From Conchocele bisecta (Eukaryota; Mollusca; Bivalvia; Lucinida; Thyasiridae): a DNA stretch of 64,000 bases. Made by a program: the position numbers and the translations under genes. Location of the stretch: contig CM055269.1 of the NCBI GenBank assembly GCA_029237695.1, positions 35,945,175 to 36,009,174 on the forward strand. The letters run 5' to 3'. The notes below the pieces were generated by a model, which had not been told where the DNA came from, made no database searches, and saw only the letters and a list, made by a program, of their open reading frames with translations. This document shows positions 10,784 to 21,979 of the stretch, piece after piece (the stretch's first letter is position 1; every line of letters begins with the position of its first letter).

Positions 10784-11164
10784 TATGATCACGTGGTACT
10801 AACAACAACAACAAGTACCGATTCAAAGTATGTATTCTTTTATAGTGTCCTTATTACGTAACGGATTTTGATGTAATATGGCGCATCAAACGCGTCTTGT
10901 TAAGCTGCATTTGGTGGTCTCTTTCTTTTCGCCCAAACTTCTGTCGTTTTTGCGAAAAATCGATTTCCGTGTCTCCGACACGGAAATCGATTCTTCGTAA
11001 AAACGACATAAGTCTGTGCCAAACTCCCTAGACCACCAAATGCAGCTCATGAAGACGCGTTTGCGCATATATTTCATCAAAATCCGTTGCATATTCAGGA
11101 AAATATCAAATAATACTTACTTTGGAGTGGGCGACGTTGTTGTTGTTGTAACCACGTGATCATA
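10784..11164. repeat. Large palindrome with CACGTG-containing ends
   Basis: Two arms of about 190 bp meet near 10,975 in CGATTTCCGTGTCTCCGACA. The outer ends are TATGATCACGTGGT and its complement, so each end carries a perfect E-box (CACGTG). Internal complementary phrases include ACGGATTTTGATG and TTTGGTGGTCT. It looks like a foldback transposon; no duplication is clear. Confidence 0.65.
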
Positions 11165-11346
11165 TAACTTGGATGTGACACACGTGTAACACATGTAGCG
11201 AATGTGAATCGTTGGCCGGATCTCCATAACTACGTATTCGTATTATGCATATATGTTATGTCAAATGAACAACATGAAAACGCTCCACATGACGTCACAA
11301 ATGGCGCGACAAAGCAATGCTGCTTTGACGCTGACGTCATCATGTT

Positions 11347-12215
11347 TTAAAGATCACTCAGTAGGCACACAATGTTCTTTATAGGAATTAAATAAGTGTA
11401 TAATTGTGTCACTATTCCACCAGTTCTAAAAATTACAAGTGCCCGCTATACAGATATTATCATTTAGTAATTTTTATTTTACTGATAGTGACGCGCGGTG
11501 GTAACAGGCAATATTCATATGCAAATGAGGCATGATATGTTTTAGTTATTTATACTAAATAAATGCGTCACCTGAAAAACTAATATTATAGACATATTAT
11601 AAAGTATGACCATTGCACATCAAAAAATAAATACAGAGACTAAATAGTAATGTCCGTTAACATTGTAAGGAAACATGGTTCTAATATATGTGTGCATGAT
11701 ATCAATGTGGAAATTTTACGCCTGATATAAAATGTATAATAATGACAATCAATGCGTGGGCTAATGGTTAATGAATAATTCCAGCACAAAAATATTTACA
11801 CAATTCCCTAACATTTGATTGGCCCGTAGCAAGTCTCTGTCCAAAATTTATATCCTAGTAAACTCCCACGCCGAACTACTTTCCGTAATCGTGAGGCACA
11901 GTTAAAATAATTCTTAAGAAAACGGAAAATAAACACATTTTCTTGATGAATTTATTTCAAATGCTGGAATTATAAGGAATGAATGGCCTTTTTGTGGAAT
12001 TTATCGGGGATATAAACTTGGAAAAGTCGCGGGAATACTGGACGAGGCCTTCCGGCCTTCGTCCAGTATTCCCGCGACTTTTCCAAGTTTATGCCCCGAT
12101 AAATTCCACAAAAAGGCCATTCATTTCTATAATGTTTATTTTGCTACAAAAAATCTCAGATGATGTCTCCGATACAAAGAACAGTTTGTGCCTACTGAGT
12201 GGGCACGTACCTTTA
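11347..12215. mobile_element. MITE family B containing a family-C foldback
   Basis: Its ends are degenerate family-B ends: a TTAAAGATCACTCAGTAGGC left and a right end finishing CACGTACCTTTA. The body includes 'ttcatatgcaaatgaggcat'. A family-C element (11,775-12,130) is inserted in the right half. Confidence 0.65.
11775..12130. mobile_element. Foldback family C, copy 1
   Basis: A segment bounded by ATAATTCCAGCA and TGCTGGAATTAT (about 200 bp) is followed by a near-perfect palindrome from AGGAATGAATGGCCTTTTTG to its complement. The apex is GAGGCCTTCCGGCCTTC. The stem includes GGAAAAGTCGCGGGAATACT. Related copies lie at 13,431 and 42,040. Confidence 0.7.
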
Positions 12216-12451
12216 AACGCCAATGACTCCGTAAAAGTACTGCAATTGTTCGAACGTGCTCCTGTGTGATAATATGAAGTGCTAAAAAGAACAGTACCTA
12301 TTTTATATATATATAATATTTGTATTGCTGGTTGTGAAACAATTGTCTCAGTGGAAATGTTTAACCACGAGGGGAAGCATATTTAATTTGCCGCACAGGT
12401 TTAATTGTTCTCATTACTTTTCAACATAATGCACTTGAAGTTCAAAACAAT

Positions 12452-13129
12452 TAAAGGTACGTGTCCGTTCAGTAGGAACAAAATGTTCTATATATAGAGA
12501 ATAGTAGGTTAGTGCCGTGAATGGGAAACAATATCTGGCAAGGCTCAGGAAACGGGATGTGCGAGGCTCTGCCGAGCACATCCCGTTTCCGTGCCGCGCC
12601 AGATATGTTTTCACATTCACGGCACTAACCTACTATTCTATTTATCCCGTCAACACCTAAATATGGCTTTAAAATGTAAAAATAGTATTGACTGGATATC
12701 AAAAATGTTTCACGGCACATACGCACTGTGTTGACGGGATAAATCAGAGACATCATCTGATACATTTTCTGGCAAAATAAACATTCATTCACCATTATTT
12801 AATTACTCCTCGTATTAATTGGCATTATTATACATTTGATATCAGGCGTAAATTTCCACTCTGATATCAGGGGCGATAACCGTATTTTCTTAAAATTATT
12901 CTCTGTATTTATGTTCTGATGTACAATTATCGTACTTCATAATATGTCGAAAAAATGTATCACCGCGAGTCACTATCATTCAAATAAATATTACTAAATG
13001 ATTAGATCTGTATAGCGGGCACTCGTAATTAATTATTAGAACTGGTAGAATAGTGACACAATTATACACTTATTTAATTCCTATAATTTAAAGTACATAT
13101 TGTGCCTACTGAGTGGGCATGTACCTTTA
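12452..13129. mobile_element. MITE family B containing a family-A foldback
   Basis: The left end is TAAAGGTACGTGTCCGTTCA and the right end is its diverged complement, finishing GGGCATGTACCTTTA. A complete family-A double hairpin occupies 12,496-12,743. The rest is the standard family-B body, reversed relative to the copy at 2,825. Confidence 0.7.
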
Positions 13130-14517
13130 ATCCACCGTCCCAAACTATCCCTCCACAGCTCCAGTAAGATCATTGTCGTCGTCAAATCTCCTGTCGCGGA
13201 GATGCTTTTTCAAATTTGAGAATATGCGGTATTCACTTGGGGCCATGTCAGGTGAGTACGGAGGGTGGGGACGAAGTTCGTACCCACTTGGCTGGCGTGG
13301 CCATGTGCAGTGTCTTGATGAGGAAAAACGCGTCATCGAAATTTGTCACGACTCGTCGCCTTGATGGACTGACACAGGCATTGTAGCACAAATCACCATT
13401 CTCTGTAGTTCCTCTTGGTAGGAAATCAATATAGGAATGAATGGCCTTTTTTGTGTAGAATCTATCGGGGTATAAACGAAGGCCTCGTCCAGTATTCCCG
13501 CGCCTTTTCCAAGTTTATTATAGGAATGAATGGCCTTTTTATGGAATTTATCGGGGATATAAACTTGGAAAAGTCGCGGGAATACTGGACGAGGCCTTCC
13601 GGCCTTCGTCCAGTATTCCCGCGACTTTTCCAAGTTTATATCCCCGATAAATTCCACAAAAAGGCCATTCATTCCCTTTTCCAAGTTTATATCCCGAATA
13701 AATTCCACAAAAAGGCCATTCATTCCTTATAATTCCAGCATTTGAAATAAATTCATCAAGAAAATGTGTTTATTTTCCGTTTTCTGAAGAATTATTTTAA
13801 CTGCGCTTCACGGTTACTACCTAAACCTGATCACAGTTGCTATGTGTTTACTGTATTCATCCGCACAGCTGTGTAAATGATACCCTTGCTATCACAGACG
13901 ACTGCAGCCATAATCTTCTTGGTGAGCCATGACGCTTTGATTTTATTTTTGATTTTGCTGATCCCATATGTTTCCACTCCATATATTCTTGTATGCTCTC
14001 GGGATCATAGTAGATAATCCAGGTTTCGTCACACGTTACTAGCTTAAACTTGAATTCGTCTGGATTAAGATTGTACATTGTTAATTAGGCATTGCATACT
14101 GTTTCCAGGTTGTTGTTTTTTCATTTCAGGTGTCACAATCTCGGGTATCCATCTTGCATATATTTTTAACATATGTAAATGTTCATGTAATATGGTTTCA
14201 ATTGAGCCTCTGGACAAGTCCGTTCTCTCCTCAACCTCAGAGAGTGATATGTGCCTGTCTTTGAGCACTAAGTCGTGTAGTGCTTCAATGTTATCCTGTG
14301 TGATGGCAGTTGTTGGCTTACAAGGACGGGGTCGTTTTATAAACTCTCCCGTCCACGCTAGAATTCATTGACCCAGCATTTGAGAGTTGCATATGATGGG
14401 GCAGGTGCTCCATGAACAGCATGCAAACTTTCATCAATGTTTTCGGAGTTTTCCTCTCGAGATTCAGAAATTTTATGACAGTTCGATACTTTGTCTTGTC
14501 AATGTTTGCACTTCCAA
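13130..14517 (-). pseudogene. Mariner-type transposase relic
   Basis: Read from right to left, broken frames give mariner landmarks in order. The helix-turn-helix N-terminus has KTKYRTVIKFLNLERKTPK, with YATLKCWVNEF after a frameshift. Next come DRHISLSEVEERTDLSRGS and ILHEHLHMLKIYARWIP, then the first catalytic aspartate in LVTCDETWIIYYDPES, and finally HPPYSPDMAPSEYRIFSNLK near 13,230. The last block holds the D of the DD34D triad. Several stops and frameshifts are present, and a family-C foldback (13,431-13,816) splits the catalytic domain. A family-E end abuts the N-terminal side at 14,518. Mariner enzymes are about 345 residues; this relic covers most of that length. It is dead. Confidence 0.8.
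13431..13816. mobile_element. Foldback family C, copy 2, with extra partial units
   Basis: The family-C palindrome is present with an added partial unit on each side: 'aggaatgaatggcc' starts at 13,433 and again at 13,523, and its complement ends at about 13,675 and 13,724. The right part continues into the 'aattccagcatttgaaat' arm and stops at about 13,816, short of the other copies. Confidence 0.6.
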
Positions 14518-14580
14518 GGGGCCTGTTTCACTAAACTTCGTACGACTAAAATATTCGTAATTGCAAATTTAGGATCGACC
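14518..14580. mobile_element. MITE family E end fragment
   Basis: GGGCCTGTTTCACTAAACTT followed by 'cgtacgactaaaatattcgt' and 'gcaaatttaggatcg' is a solo left end of family E. It lies immediately next to the mariner relic. Confidence 0.55.
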
Positions 14581-14597
14581 ACAGGTGTTTGAAGAGT

Positions 14598-14921
14598 GAA
14601 TCCGGATATGGAATTACCACCCGTATCGCATCGCCGTATTTCGCCGATATTTATTTTGAAAATCAGTCATATTTTCCTTAAATGATGTCGAAAATTGATA
14701 AAAAATATACTGTTACCACTCATTTGAACCGTGTCGTTTAGATGGTTCACTCATTTCAATCGTCGCGTCGGCATGTTTCGAATGAGTGGTAATAGCGTAC
14801 ACTTTCACTTACAATAATTGAGCCCGGATATGGAATTACCACCCTTATCGCATCGCCGTATTTCGCCGATATTGATTTCGAAAATCAGACATATTTTCTT
14901 TAAGTGATGTCGAAAATTGAT
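14598..14921. repeat. Direct repeat of about 100 bp flanking a family-D hairpin
   Basis: The segment beginning CCGGATATGGAATTACCACC occurs at 14,598-14,698 and again at 14,822-14,921, about 90% alike. Between them lies a family-D hairpin (14,706-14,804). This could be a long duplication made when the hairpin inserted, or part of a two-unit tandem. Confidence 0.55.
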
Positions 14922-15213
14922 GCAAATTTCAGAGCTCATGCGGATGTGTATGTAATGCATAAAAAACAAATGCTAAGCCTTACTGGATTCTTCCCGTTTC
15001 TATACAGCTCCTTCCCCTCTCCACATACAAAATATGTCGTAGTGTTATACAGTTTCCATAACACCATTTACTACAATGGGGGATAGTAGCGAGTTCTCTT
15101 ATCTTGCTTCCCGCCAGATGGCGTCATTTCCCACAGGTCACGGAACTATCCCAGTATCTGCAGTTCCAATACACACACGTGTAATTCATAGAATGCGCGA
15201 TCAAAATAGTCCG

Positions 15214-15404
15214 TTTTATTTGTGGAAATGAACGGCTAAATCTGAGGTTCCATTGGGTTTTCTTCAATTAATTATGTACCAAAGATATACATTCTAATAA
15301 ATGTGAAATGTAAAATAGCATAAAATGAGTCGTTAACAATGACCTAGATACAAGATGTATACATAGCGCCACAAGAAAAAATAGCGCCGTGATATCTGAC
15401 TGTA
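15214..15404 (+). repeat. Left copy of a 190-bp direct repeat
   Basis: A block beginning TTTTATTTGTGGAAATGAAC and ending 'gatatctgactgta' is repeated in the same orientation at 17,582-17,774. The 2.2 kb between holds the MULE-type fragment. I see no LTR features such as a primer-binding site or polypurine tract. Confidence 0.6.
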
Positions 15405-15885
15405 TTTTGAGAATGGCGCTAGAAAGCAGTGGCGTTTGACGTTGACGTCATATGCTTTGAAAGTCACTTAAAGCATCAGTGTAACATTACTGCATTTTTT
15501 AAAATGCGCTCCCTTTGGTAATATAAAGTGCTTGCAAAGATCAGGAACTTACTATATGTCACATTTATAATAGTTTATTGAAATATTAAAACTATTTTTT
15601 TCTGTGGAGATTTCCAACTACATGCGAACATAGTCAATGGCGTCCGCTCACTGAAACGTATTGGATATCACCCACATTTTCTGCGCTTTGCAGGATGAAG
15701 TCATGTGATAACAATAATCTGAAACTCGTTTGTATTTGATTTGAGATTTATGAAATTGTGGATGACTCGTTTCATAAACTTTATATCAAATGGAAACTCG
15801 ATTGAGATCCTTTATGGAGAAATAAAACAAATATGATATTTAAAAACAAAACACGGTTATGCATCCTGAGACAGTGGGTTAATAA

Positions 15886-15941
15886 CATTGGAACCACTTA
15901 TATGTTGCAGCTGTCTCACAATGTTCATCTGAATTTACAGT
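15886..15941 (+). pseudogene. Possible decayed copy of the ZP gene's first-exon region
   Basis: The phrase 'gttaataacattgg' then 'tgttgcagctgtctcacaATGTTC' matches 'gttaatacaatttgggcc...tgttgcagcaactgcctcacaATGTTCGCC' just before the signal-peptide exon at 20,858. Here the frame closes seven codons after ATG and an AG-ended pyrimidine-poor tract follows. A relic of a local duplication is the simplest reading, but the match is short. Confidence 0.3.
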
Positions 15942-15999
15942 AGTATCGCGAACATTTTGAGATTTATTTACGCTATTTTCGAAATTTCTTTTCGAAAGT

Positions 16000-16689
16000 A
16001 TATGCGTTTGTTTCTGTTTTTATTTTTTTAATTTTCGGTGGACAACCCGTTTTTTTTATATCAATAAGTAACAAACATGTATAACAAAGTCATCGACATA
16101 TAGTGTGAAAGCCGACAGACCGTGCTTATGCCCCCTAGCAACATCGGGCCCTTTCGGCCCTCTAGACTGGGTCCTGAGAATGCAGAAAATGGCCTTTCAC
16201 GCCTCTTAGACATTCACAAGTATCGGTTATTATCGATCTGAGGAACAGCAGTGTAGACATCGATCGGGCTTTCTTCGGGCTGGGCGGAGAATATTTAATG
16301 GTCATGCTAACAGTTATTATTCCTGGATATATATACATGCATGCGACAGTGTACGCATTGATCACTACAGTAACTCTTTAAAGTTCTTTAAACACTTATT
16401 GACTTTATCAGATTCTTTTTGACGATTATCTATGACTTTTGAGACAACGAGTAAATCGTAATACATCATTTATAACATATTCAAACCTTGCAACATGTTA
16501 TTATTAATAAACTGTAATTTATGACTGTCTCATTTTCCCAACATTTGACTTTCACACCTTCGACTTACCTGTATGGTGGGTATACTGCTGGGCTTAACGT
16601 TGCGTTACACACATATTTAATTATAAATTAACTAACATGTGTCCGGTATCGGACAAGATCAAATAATTCATTACACTCAGTGAGTCTGG
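16000..16689. other. No gene recognised
   Basis: AT-rich sequence without a convincing reading frame, RNA gene or known repeat. A small hairpin TCGGGCCCTTTCGGCCC lies near 16,145. The 58-codon open stretch on the minus strand near 16,162-16,365 has no recognisable motif. Confidence 0.3.
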
Positions 16690-16932
16690 AGGAAGGTTAT
16701 TAAGGTCACGCACAAGGATTATGTCACTGAGCATTGGGTGGACAGCGACAAGGCGATGTGGAACCACTTTGACAACTCGGGACCACGAACGACAAACCAC
16801 GTGGAAGGTTGGCACAACAAGGTCAATGGTCTACTGACACATCCACATCCAAACATCTACACACTGGTAGAACTATTCAAGAAGGAGCAGGGCGTTAATG
16901 AAATGTGTCTACTTCAGCTAACTCATAGCTGA
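16690..16932 (+). pseudogene. C-terminal fragment of a MULE-type transposase-like protein
   Basis: An open stretch reads DYVTEHWVDSDKAMWNHFDN, then GPRTTNHVEGWHNKVNG and HPHPNIYTLVELFKKEQ, and stops at 16,930-16,932. The pattern W-N-x-F, R-T-x-N-H-x-E-G-W-H-x-x-x-N, H-P-N-I, then L-K-K-E-Q is the typical region after the catalytic core of MULE (Mutator-like) transposases and their domesticated relatives in animals. Only about 80 codons remain. I see no catalytic aspartates upstream and no terminal repeats around it, so I treat it as a fragment. It could instead be the last exon of a multi-exon gene, but I do not see a good splice acceptor. Base composition is less AT-rich than its surroundings, as expected for former coding sequence. 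Confidence 0.6.
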
Positions 16933-17581
16933 TCAGGATCTACATATTTTAAACTACATATGTATGTACAAAAGTAAAAGTTACTTCTGATCAGGAACTA
17001 CATTGTAATTTAATAGAATATAGTGTACACATGTGCTAAGTTAACTTTAGTAGTTATAGCTGATCAGGATCTACATACTACAAATTGTGACGTTTTTGTT
17101 CCCTGCTTGATTTAAGAATTCATTACATGTACATATTTAAAGCATTTAATAGCTAATAAAGTCACGTTTATACACACGTTTACTTTAATCCAAATTGTGG
17201 TATGTAACATTCTGCAGTGCAGAATAGCAATTTTGACCAATTATCACCAATTAAGTCCATTGTTAAGCATAACAATAGTGTCTCACTTTCCCAACGTGCA
17301 AAACCCCAAATGTCTACCTTAAATACAGAATAGAATAGAATAGAATTTATTGACTTAAACTCATACAAGTTTCTCGTCATATAAACAAATACATGTATAT
17401 ACAAAATAGTAGATAGTATTCCAAGAGTGAACACATTAACATTAGAGAATGGCTGATTTTCTGTACTCGAATGCTTCTTTTAAATATTTACACAAATTTA
17501 CGACCGTTCTTTTATGATGTGTAGCTAATAGCGACGTAAACTTGATACAGATACAGAATGTTGGGAAAGTGAGAACACCCC

Positions 17582-17774
17582 TTTTATTTGTGGAAAATGA
17601 ACGGCTAAATCTGAGGTTCCATTGGTTTTTCTTCAAATAATTATGTACCAAAGATATACATTCTAATACATGTGAAATGTAAAATAGCATAAAACGAGTC
17701 GTTAACGATGACCTAGATACAAGATGTATACATACGCGCCACAAGAAAAAATAGCGCCGTGATATCTGACTGTA
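17582..17774 (+). repeat. Right copy of the 190-bp direct repeat
   Basis: Same sequence as 15,214-15,404, over 95% alike by eye. It ends 24 bases before the TACGGGG-ended element at 17,799. Confidence 0.6.
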
Positions 17775-17798
17775 GACCGGTTTACATAAGCTGCGAGA

Positions 17799-19392
17799 TA
17801 CGGGGCGCCATGCAGGACAGGTTAATTATGTGTACAAAATTGAGTTTTGTAACACTAAAAGTCACAAAATTCAATTCTGTGTCACAAAATTCAATTCTGT
17901 CAATTCTGTGTCACAAAATTCAATTCTGTGTCACAAAATTCAATTCTGCATACGACAAAATTCATTTTTGTTATAAAGGATTCAATTTTGTAAGACAGAA
18001 TTGAGTTTTGTGAAGAAAATTCAGTTTTGTGGGACAGAATTCATTTTTGTTCACAAAAATTAGTTTGCGTAGGATAGTCTATGTCATCTCTACGTTGATT
18101 GGTTGAGATCGGTCTTAGTCCATTTTACTAGATGGTGGAGTACACTTGCAGGTTTAAATATTTCAATGCGAAAATATAACCCAATATATCAATATTATAC
18201 TTCTTTATGGACAGTTATTTTGGTTATATTATGATTACAAATGAGTGGTCACACCATATAAGCATATACATGTATACTTTGAAGGAGAAATAAGCAAAAT
18301 ATTCAGAATTTTCCCTCAATTATGTAAACAGGGTCAAACATAAAGTACCGGGACATAGCTAGACCTGAGAGCATGCCCATATATAGAGAATACCAGGCTA
18401 GGGTATTTTGATATCAAGTTTATCAGGCAAGGCTAGGAAACGCGTAGGAATTCCGAGGCTTGCCGAGGAATTCCTACCGTTTCCGAGCCGAGCCTGATAA
18501 ACTTGATATTAAAATACACTAGCCTGGTATTCTATTTATCAGGTAACGTGTTATGCTCGAAAATGACATTAGATGACGTTGTATTCTAACAGTAGATCTA
18601 ATCTTGTGAAACAAATGGTATTGGATCTGTGTCTACTAGTTGCGAAGTTACGTGTTCGCAACTATGTGCCTACATGCATTATTTACAGTATACACCATCT
18701 TAGTATTCATGGTATCTACAAAATACTACAAATGGTTTCCTCAAATGGCCCAATACACACATTATGTTTATAAACACAGACAGCAGTCAGAACACAGGCC
18801 ACAGCGCGTGTATTATTGATTTAACTGGGGCAGATATACCTTGCGAAACACAATAAATGACGTCAGTACTCGCGGGAGATCTACATGTACATGAATTATG
18901 TGTACAATTATAACGCAAATGAGTTTAAATACGAATGGGTTTGTCAACGTTTGACTGTTTGGAGATAGTTGAAGCAAAATGGCAGAATGAGAAATGAATC
19001 ATCGGCAGAATGAGAAATGAATCATCGACATTGAATGTGTAGATCGGCGACCGTGACCCATTTCTCCAGTGCAGTTTCTGACCAATGGTAGTCCTTCTTA
19101 CATGCGTGTGCAGAATTGACAGAATTGAATTTTGTGACACAGAATTGAATTTTGTGGCACAAAAGTGAATTTCGTGACACAGAATTGAATTCTGTGGCAT
19201 AGAATTGAATTTTGTTACACAGAATTGAATTTTGTGGAACCAAAGTGAATTTTGTAACACAGAATTGAATTTTGTGACACAGAATTGAATTCTGTGGCAC
19301 AAAAGTGAATTTTGTGACACAGAATTGAATTTTGTGGCACAAAGATGAATTTTGTTGACAAAATTGAGCCATGTCCCACTTGGCGCCCCGTA
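17799..19392 (-). mobile_element. TACGGGG-ended element with internal 20-bp arrays, copy 2
   Basis: The ends TACGGGGCGCC and GGCGCCCCGTA are flanked by CGAGA on both sides (17,794-17,798 and 19,393-19,397), confirming a 5-bp target duplication. It is reversed relative to the copy at 2,941. The 20-bp arrays lie at about 17,840-18,060 and 19,120-19,360. In the second, units such as ACACAGAATTGAATTTTGTG repeat about 12 times. The two copies match up to about 18,240, where foreign sequence begins: half of a family-D hairpin and a foldback at 18,383. The long translations of the array are repeat artefacts. Confidence 0.75.
18383..18550. mobile_element. Foldback related to family A, different stem
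   Basis: A long stem runs from TAGAGAATACCAGGCTAGGG to its near complement ending 'actagcctggtattctattta'. It keeps family A's TAGAGAAT start, AAGGCT-AGGAAACG shoulder and ATTCTATTTATC exit, but the stem sequence differs. It is evidently a second subfamily. Confidence 0.55.
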
Positions 19393-19561
19393 CGAGAGGC
19401 CCGCAGCTAAAAACTAGAGGCTTACCTTTATGTTTAATATATGTGTTACCTCACATGATTTGTTTTAGAATATCGTGGAAGCCTTTCGGTTTGTCAGTAT
19501 TCAATACCATGCGAAGGTGGACATATATTTCAATAAGTTGTTTGTAGAATCCAGGGGGGGG

Positions 19562-19888
19562 GGGGGCGTTTCACTAAACTTCGTACGACTAAAATGTTCG
19601 TAAGTGCACATTTATGATAGTCTGTATATTTCACATTAACAATGTTTTCTTGTAAACAATTATTGGAGTGAAATTTATTGAACATAAGTGCAAATTTATG
19701 ATAGTCTGTATATTTCACATTAACAATGTTTTCTTGTAAACAATTATTGGATTTACATTTATTGAACATAGGCTGCATATGCAGCCTATGCTCAATAAAT
19801 GTAAATCCATCAATTGAAATTCCAGATGATCATAAATTTTCACTTACAAACATTTTAGTAGTAAGAAATTTAGTGAAACGCGCCCCAG
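19562..19888. mobile_element. MITE family E, copy with internal duplication
   Basis: The ends GGGGCGTTTCACTAAACTTC and 'tttagtgaaacgcgcccc' are intact, and the central GGCTGCATATGCAGCC palindrome is present. A block beginning GTGCAAATTTATGATAGTCT is duplicated in tandem, 82 bp apart. A run of about 14 Gs precedes it. Confidence 0.65.
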
Positions 19889-20101
19889 GAATGCGAATAT
19901 GTACGATTGGAAGAGAATTAAATGTATCCAAGCTCATGTTAAATATAAGAAAGTTTTTACCATATTGGTTAATGAAAAATGCTAGTATAATTTTCCAGTT
20001 GGCATTGTCTATAATTTTCAATGATTTGATCCACTTTAATTTCATATTATTCGCGTATGTATCAATGTAAGTCAATTCTAAGCCCTATAGTTATTGAACG
20101 T

Positions 20102-20616
20102 TTAAATGTACATGCCCACTCAGTAGGCACAGAATGTTCTTTATAGGAATTAAATAAGTGTATAATTGTGTCACTTTTCCACCTGTTATAAAAATTACGA
20201 GTGCCCGCTATACACCATTAACCCACGTATTGATTGGCATTATTATAAAAATAATTACCAGATGTAAATTTTCACACTGATGTCAGGGGCGATAACCGTG
20301 TTTCCTTAAAATGTTAACGGACATTACTGTATATTCTCTGTATTTATTTTTCGATGTGCAATGATCATACTTTATTATTTTGTTCTGGTGATGCATTTAA
20401 TTATAAATAATTAAAAAATAACGTGCCTAATTTGCATATGAAAATAGCCTGATACCACGACGAGTCACTATCAGTAAAATACATATTACGAAATGATTAT
20501 ACCTGTATAGCGGGCACTTGTAATGTTTAGAACTAGTGGAATATTGACACAATTATATACTTATTAAATTCCTATGAAGAACATTTTGTGCCAACTGAGT
20601 GGGCATGTACCATTAA
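20102..20616. mobile_element. MITE family B, uninterrupted copy
   Basis: This is the reference copy for the family, about 515 bp. The left end is TAAATGTACATGCCCACTCA and the right end is its complement, finishing 'gggcatgtaccattaa'. The inverted repeats run well past 100 bp (TTCTTTATAGGAATTAAATA and complement). It carries ATTTGCATATGAAAA near 20,440. Confidence 0.75.
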
Positions 20617-20670
20617 TTTTTGTCTTTTTTTGCCATTCCATAAAAAAAACTTATAAACAAGTGAACTATA

Positions 20671-20740
20671 TGGTGTTACCACTCACATGAACCATCTCGT
20701 CGAGACGGTTCAAATGAGTGGTAACAACATACACATTAAT
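20671..20740. repeat. Family-D hairpin
   Basis: ACCACTCACATGAACCATCT pairs with GACGGTTCAAATGAGTGGT around 'cgtcga'. It lies 118 bp before the signal-peptide exon, in the putative 5' region. Confidence 0.55.
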
Positions 20741-20857
20741 GGAGAAATCTAAAAACAAATATCTGATTTAAAAAAAACAACAACGTATTACGTCCATATT
20801 ATATATCAGTTGGTTAATACAATTTGGGCCATTGTTTGTTGCAGCAACTGCCTCACA

Positions 20858-20905
20858 ATGTTCGCCAGACTGATGCTCGTCTTCACCACTGGTGCTCTCG
20901 TCTTG
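20858..20905 (+). CDS. ZP-domain gene, exon 1 (signal peptide)
   Basis: ATG starts a 16-codon exon encoding MFARLMLVFTTGALVL, a classic hydrophobic secretion signal. It ends at a strong 5' splice site (GTGAGT at 20,906). The exon closes in phase 0 and joins the 19-nt exon at 41,495, giving DTVYAV and then A-TC from exon 3. The predicted cleavage region is around VYA/VA. Intron 1 would be about 20.6 kb and full of transposons, which is long but not unusual for molluscs. The link to the later exons rests on phase agreement and on exon 3 needing a leader; no transcript is available to me. Confidence 0.55.
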
Positions 20906-21074
20906 GTGAGTAGCGCGTCCATTTATCGTGTACTAACGGGGTCAAAACTAAAATTACAGGTGCACAGGAGCGGATATCTGTAGGGGGGTTCCGGGGTTGC
21001 AAGAGTTACCGTACAAGAGTTACCTTTGCAACTAGACAACCCCCAACCCCGTTCCCGAAATGCTGGATCCGTCC

Positions 21075-21560
21075 CTGGTGCACCTAAACAATTTACAGTG
21101 CACCTGTGTATTTTATTTTACAGGTGCCTATGAGTATATAGAGAATAGTAGGTTAGTGCCATGAATGGGGAAAAATATCTGGCAAGGCTCAGGAAACGGG
21201 ATGGGCGAGGCTCTGCCGAGCACATCCCGTTTCCGTGCCGCGCCAGATATGTTTTCCCATTCACGGCACTAACCTACTATTCTATTTATCCCGTCAACAC
21301 CTACAAATGGCTGTAAAATGCAAAAAAATTGTATTGACTGGATATCAAAAATGTTTCACGGCACCGTGTTTCACGGCACATACGCACTGTGTTGACGGGA
21401 TAAATATGGACTTTCGACCCACGTATCAAGATGTAGGTGCACCTACATTGTACATGTGCACCTGTATATTTTATAGGTGCACCTGTACATTCATAGTCCA
21501 CCTGCATATTTTACAGGTACACCTGTAAAATCTTATAGTTGCACGTGTAATTTTAGTTTT
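21075..21560. repeat. Degenerate GGTGCACCTGTA repeat split by a family-A foldback
   Basis: About 20-24-bp units of the form TGCACCTGTATATTTTATAGG flank a complete family-A double hairpin (21,139-21,404). Units occur at about 21,078-21,130 and 21,430-21,560. The foldback evidently inserted into the array. Confidence 0.55.
21139..21404 (+). mobile_element. Double-hairpin foldback family A
   Basis: A complete copy: TAGAGAATAGTAGGTTAGTG long stem with apex GGCGAGGCTCTGCCGAGC, then the TATCCCGTCAACAC...GTGTTGACGGGATA stem with two TTCACGGCAC repeats between. Confidence 0.7.
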
Positions 21561-21674
21561 GACCCCATTCGTACACCATATCCATTGCTGACGTCACAGT
21601 TGTAATGAGGTGACGTTACTGTGACCAGACTAGTCCCTGGCAGTATGTATTGCAACCAGTTTCTACACTGACCA

Positions 21675-21979
21675 GTAGCCGATTTCATCAAAATTGTAAA
21701 GTATACTTTTCTAGCAAAGTATACTTTGAGGGAGAAATTTTAATTTTAAGGATAAATTTATTAATTTTTATTGTACTGAATTTATTACATTATCACAGCC
21801 AAAATGGCTGTGATAATGTAATAAATTCAGTATAATAAGTATGCATACTTTTAATCATCAAATATATGCAGTCGTTAGTTCTGTATGAAATAATGCATTT
21901 CCGGAAAAGTAAATGATTACTCCCTCAAAGTATACTTTGCTAGAAAAATATACTTTGCAATGTTGGTGAAATCGTCTAC
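21675..21979. mobile_element. MITE family F, copy 1
   Basis: Terminal inverted repeats of about 70 bp start GTAGCCGATTTCATCAAAAT and contain two AAAGTATACTTT palindromes. The centre is a second palindrome, TTATCACAGCCAAAATGGCT with its complement. Copies lie at 22,637, 22,939, 23,987 and 49,576. Confidence 0.7.

Noticed and set aside
11979..13732. Frames containing MNGLFVEFIGDINLEK
   Set aside because: These are the two strands of the family-C palindrome.
15214..17774. LTR retrotransposon bracketed by 190-bp repeats
   Set aside because: No TG...CA ends, primer-binding site, polypurine tract, gag or pol.
18925..19372. Frames of 116 and 131 codons rich in 'FCVTKFNSV'
   Set aside because: Translation of the 20-bp array inside a TACGGGG-ended element.
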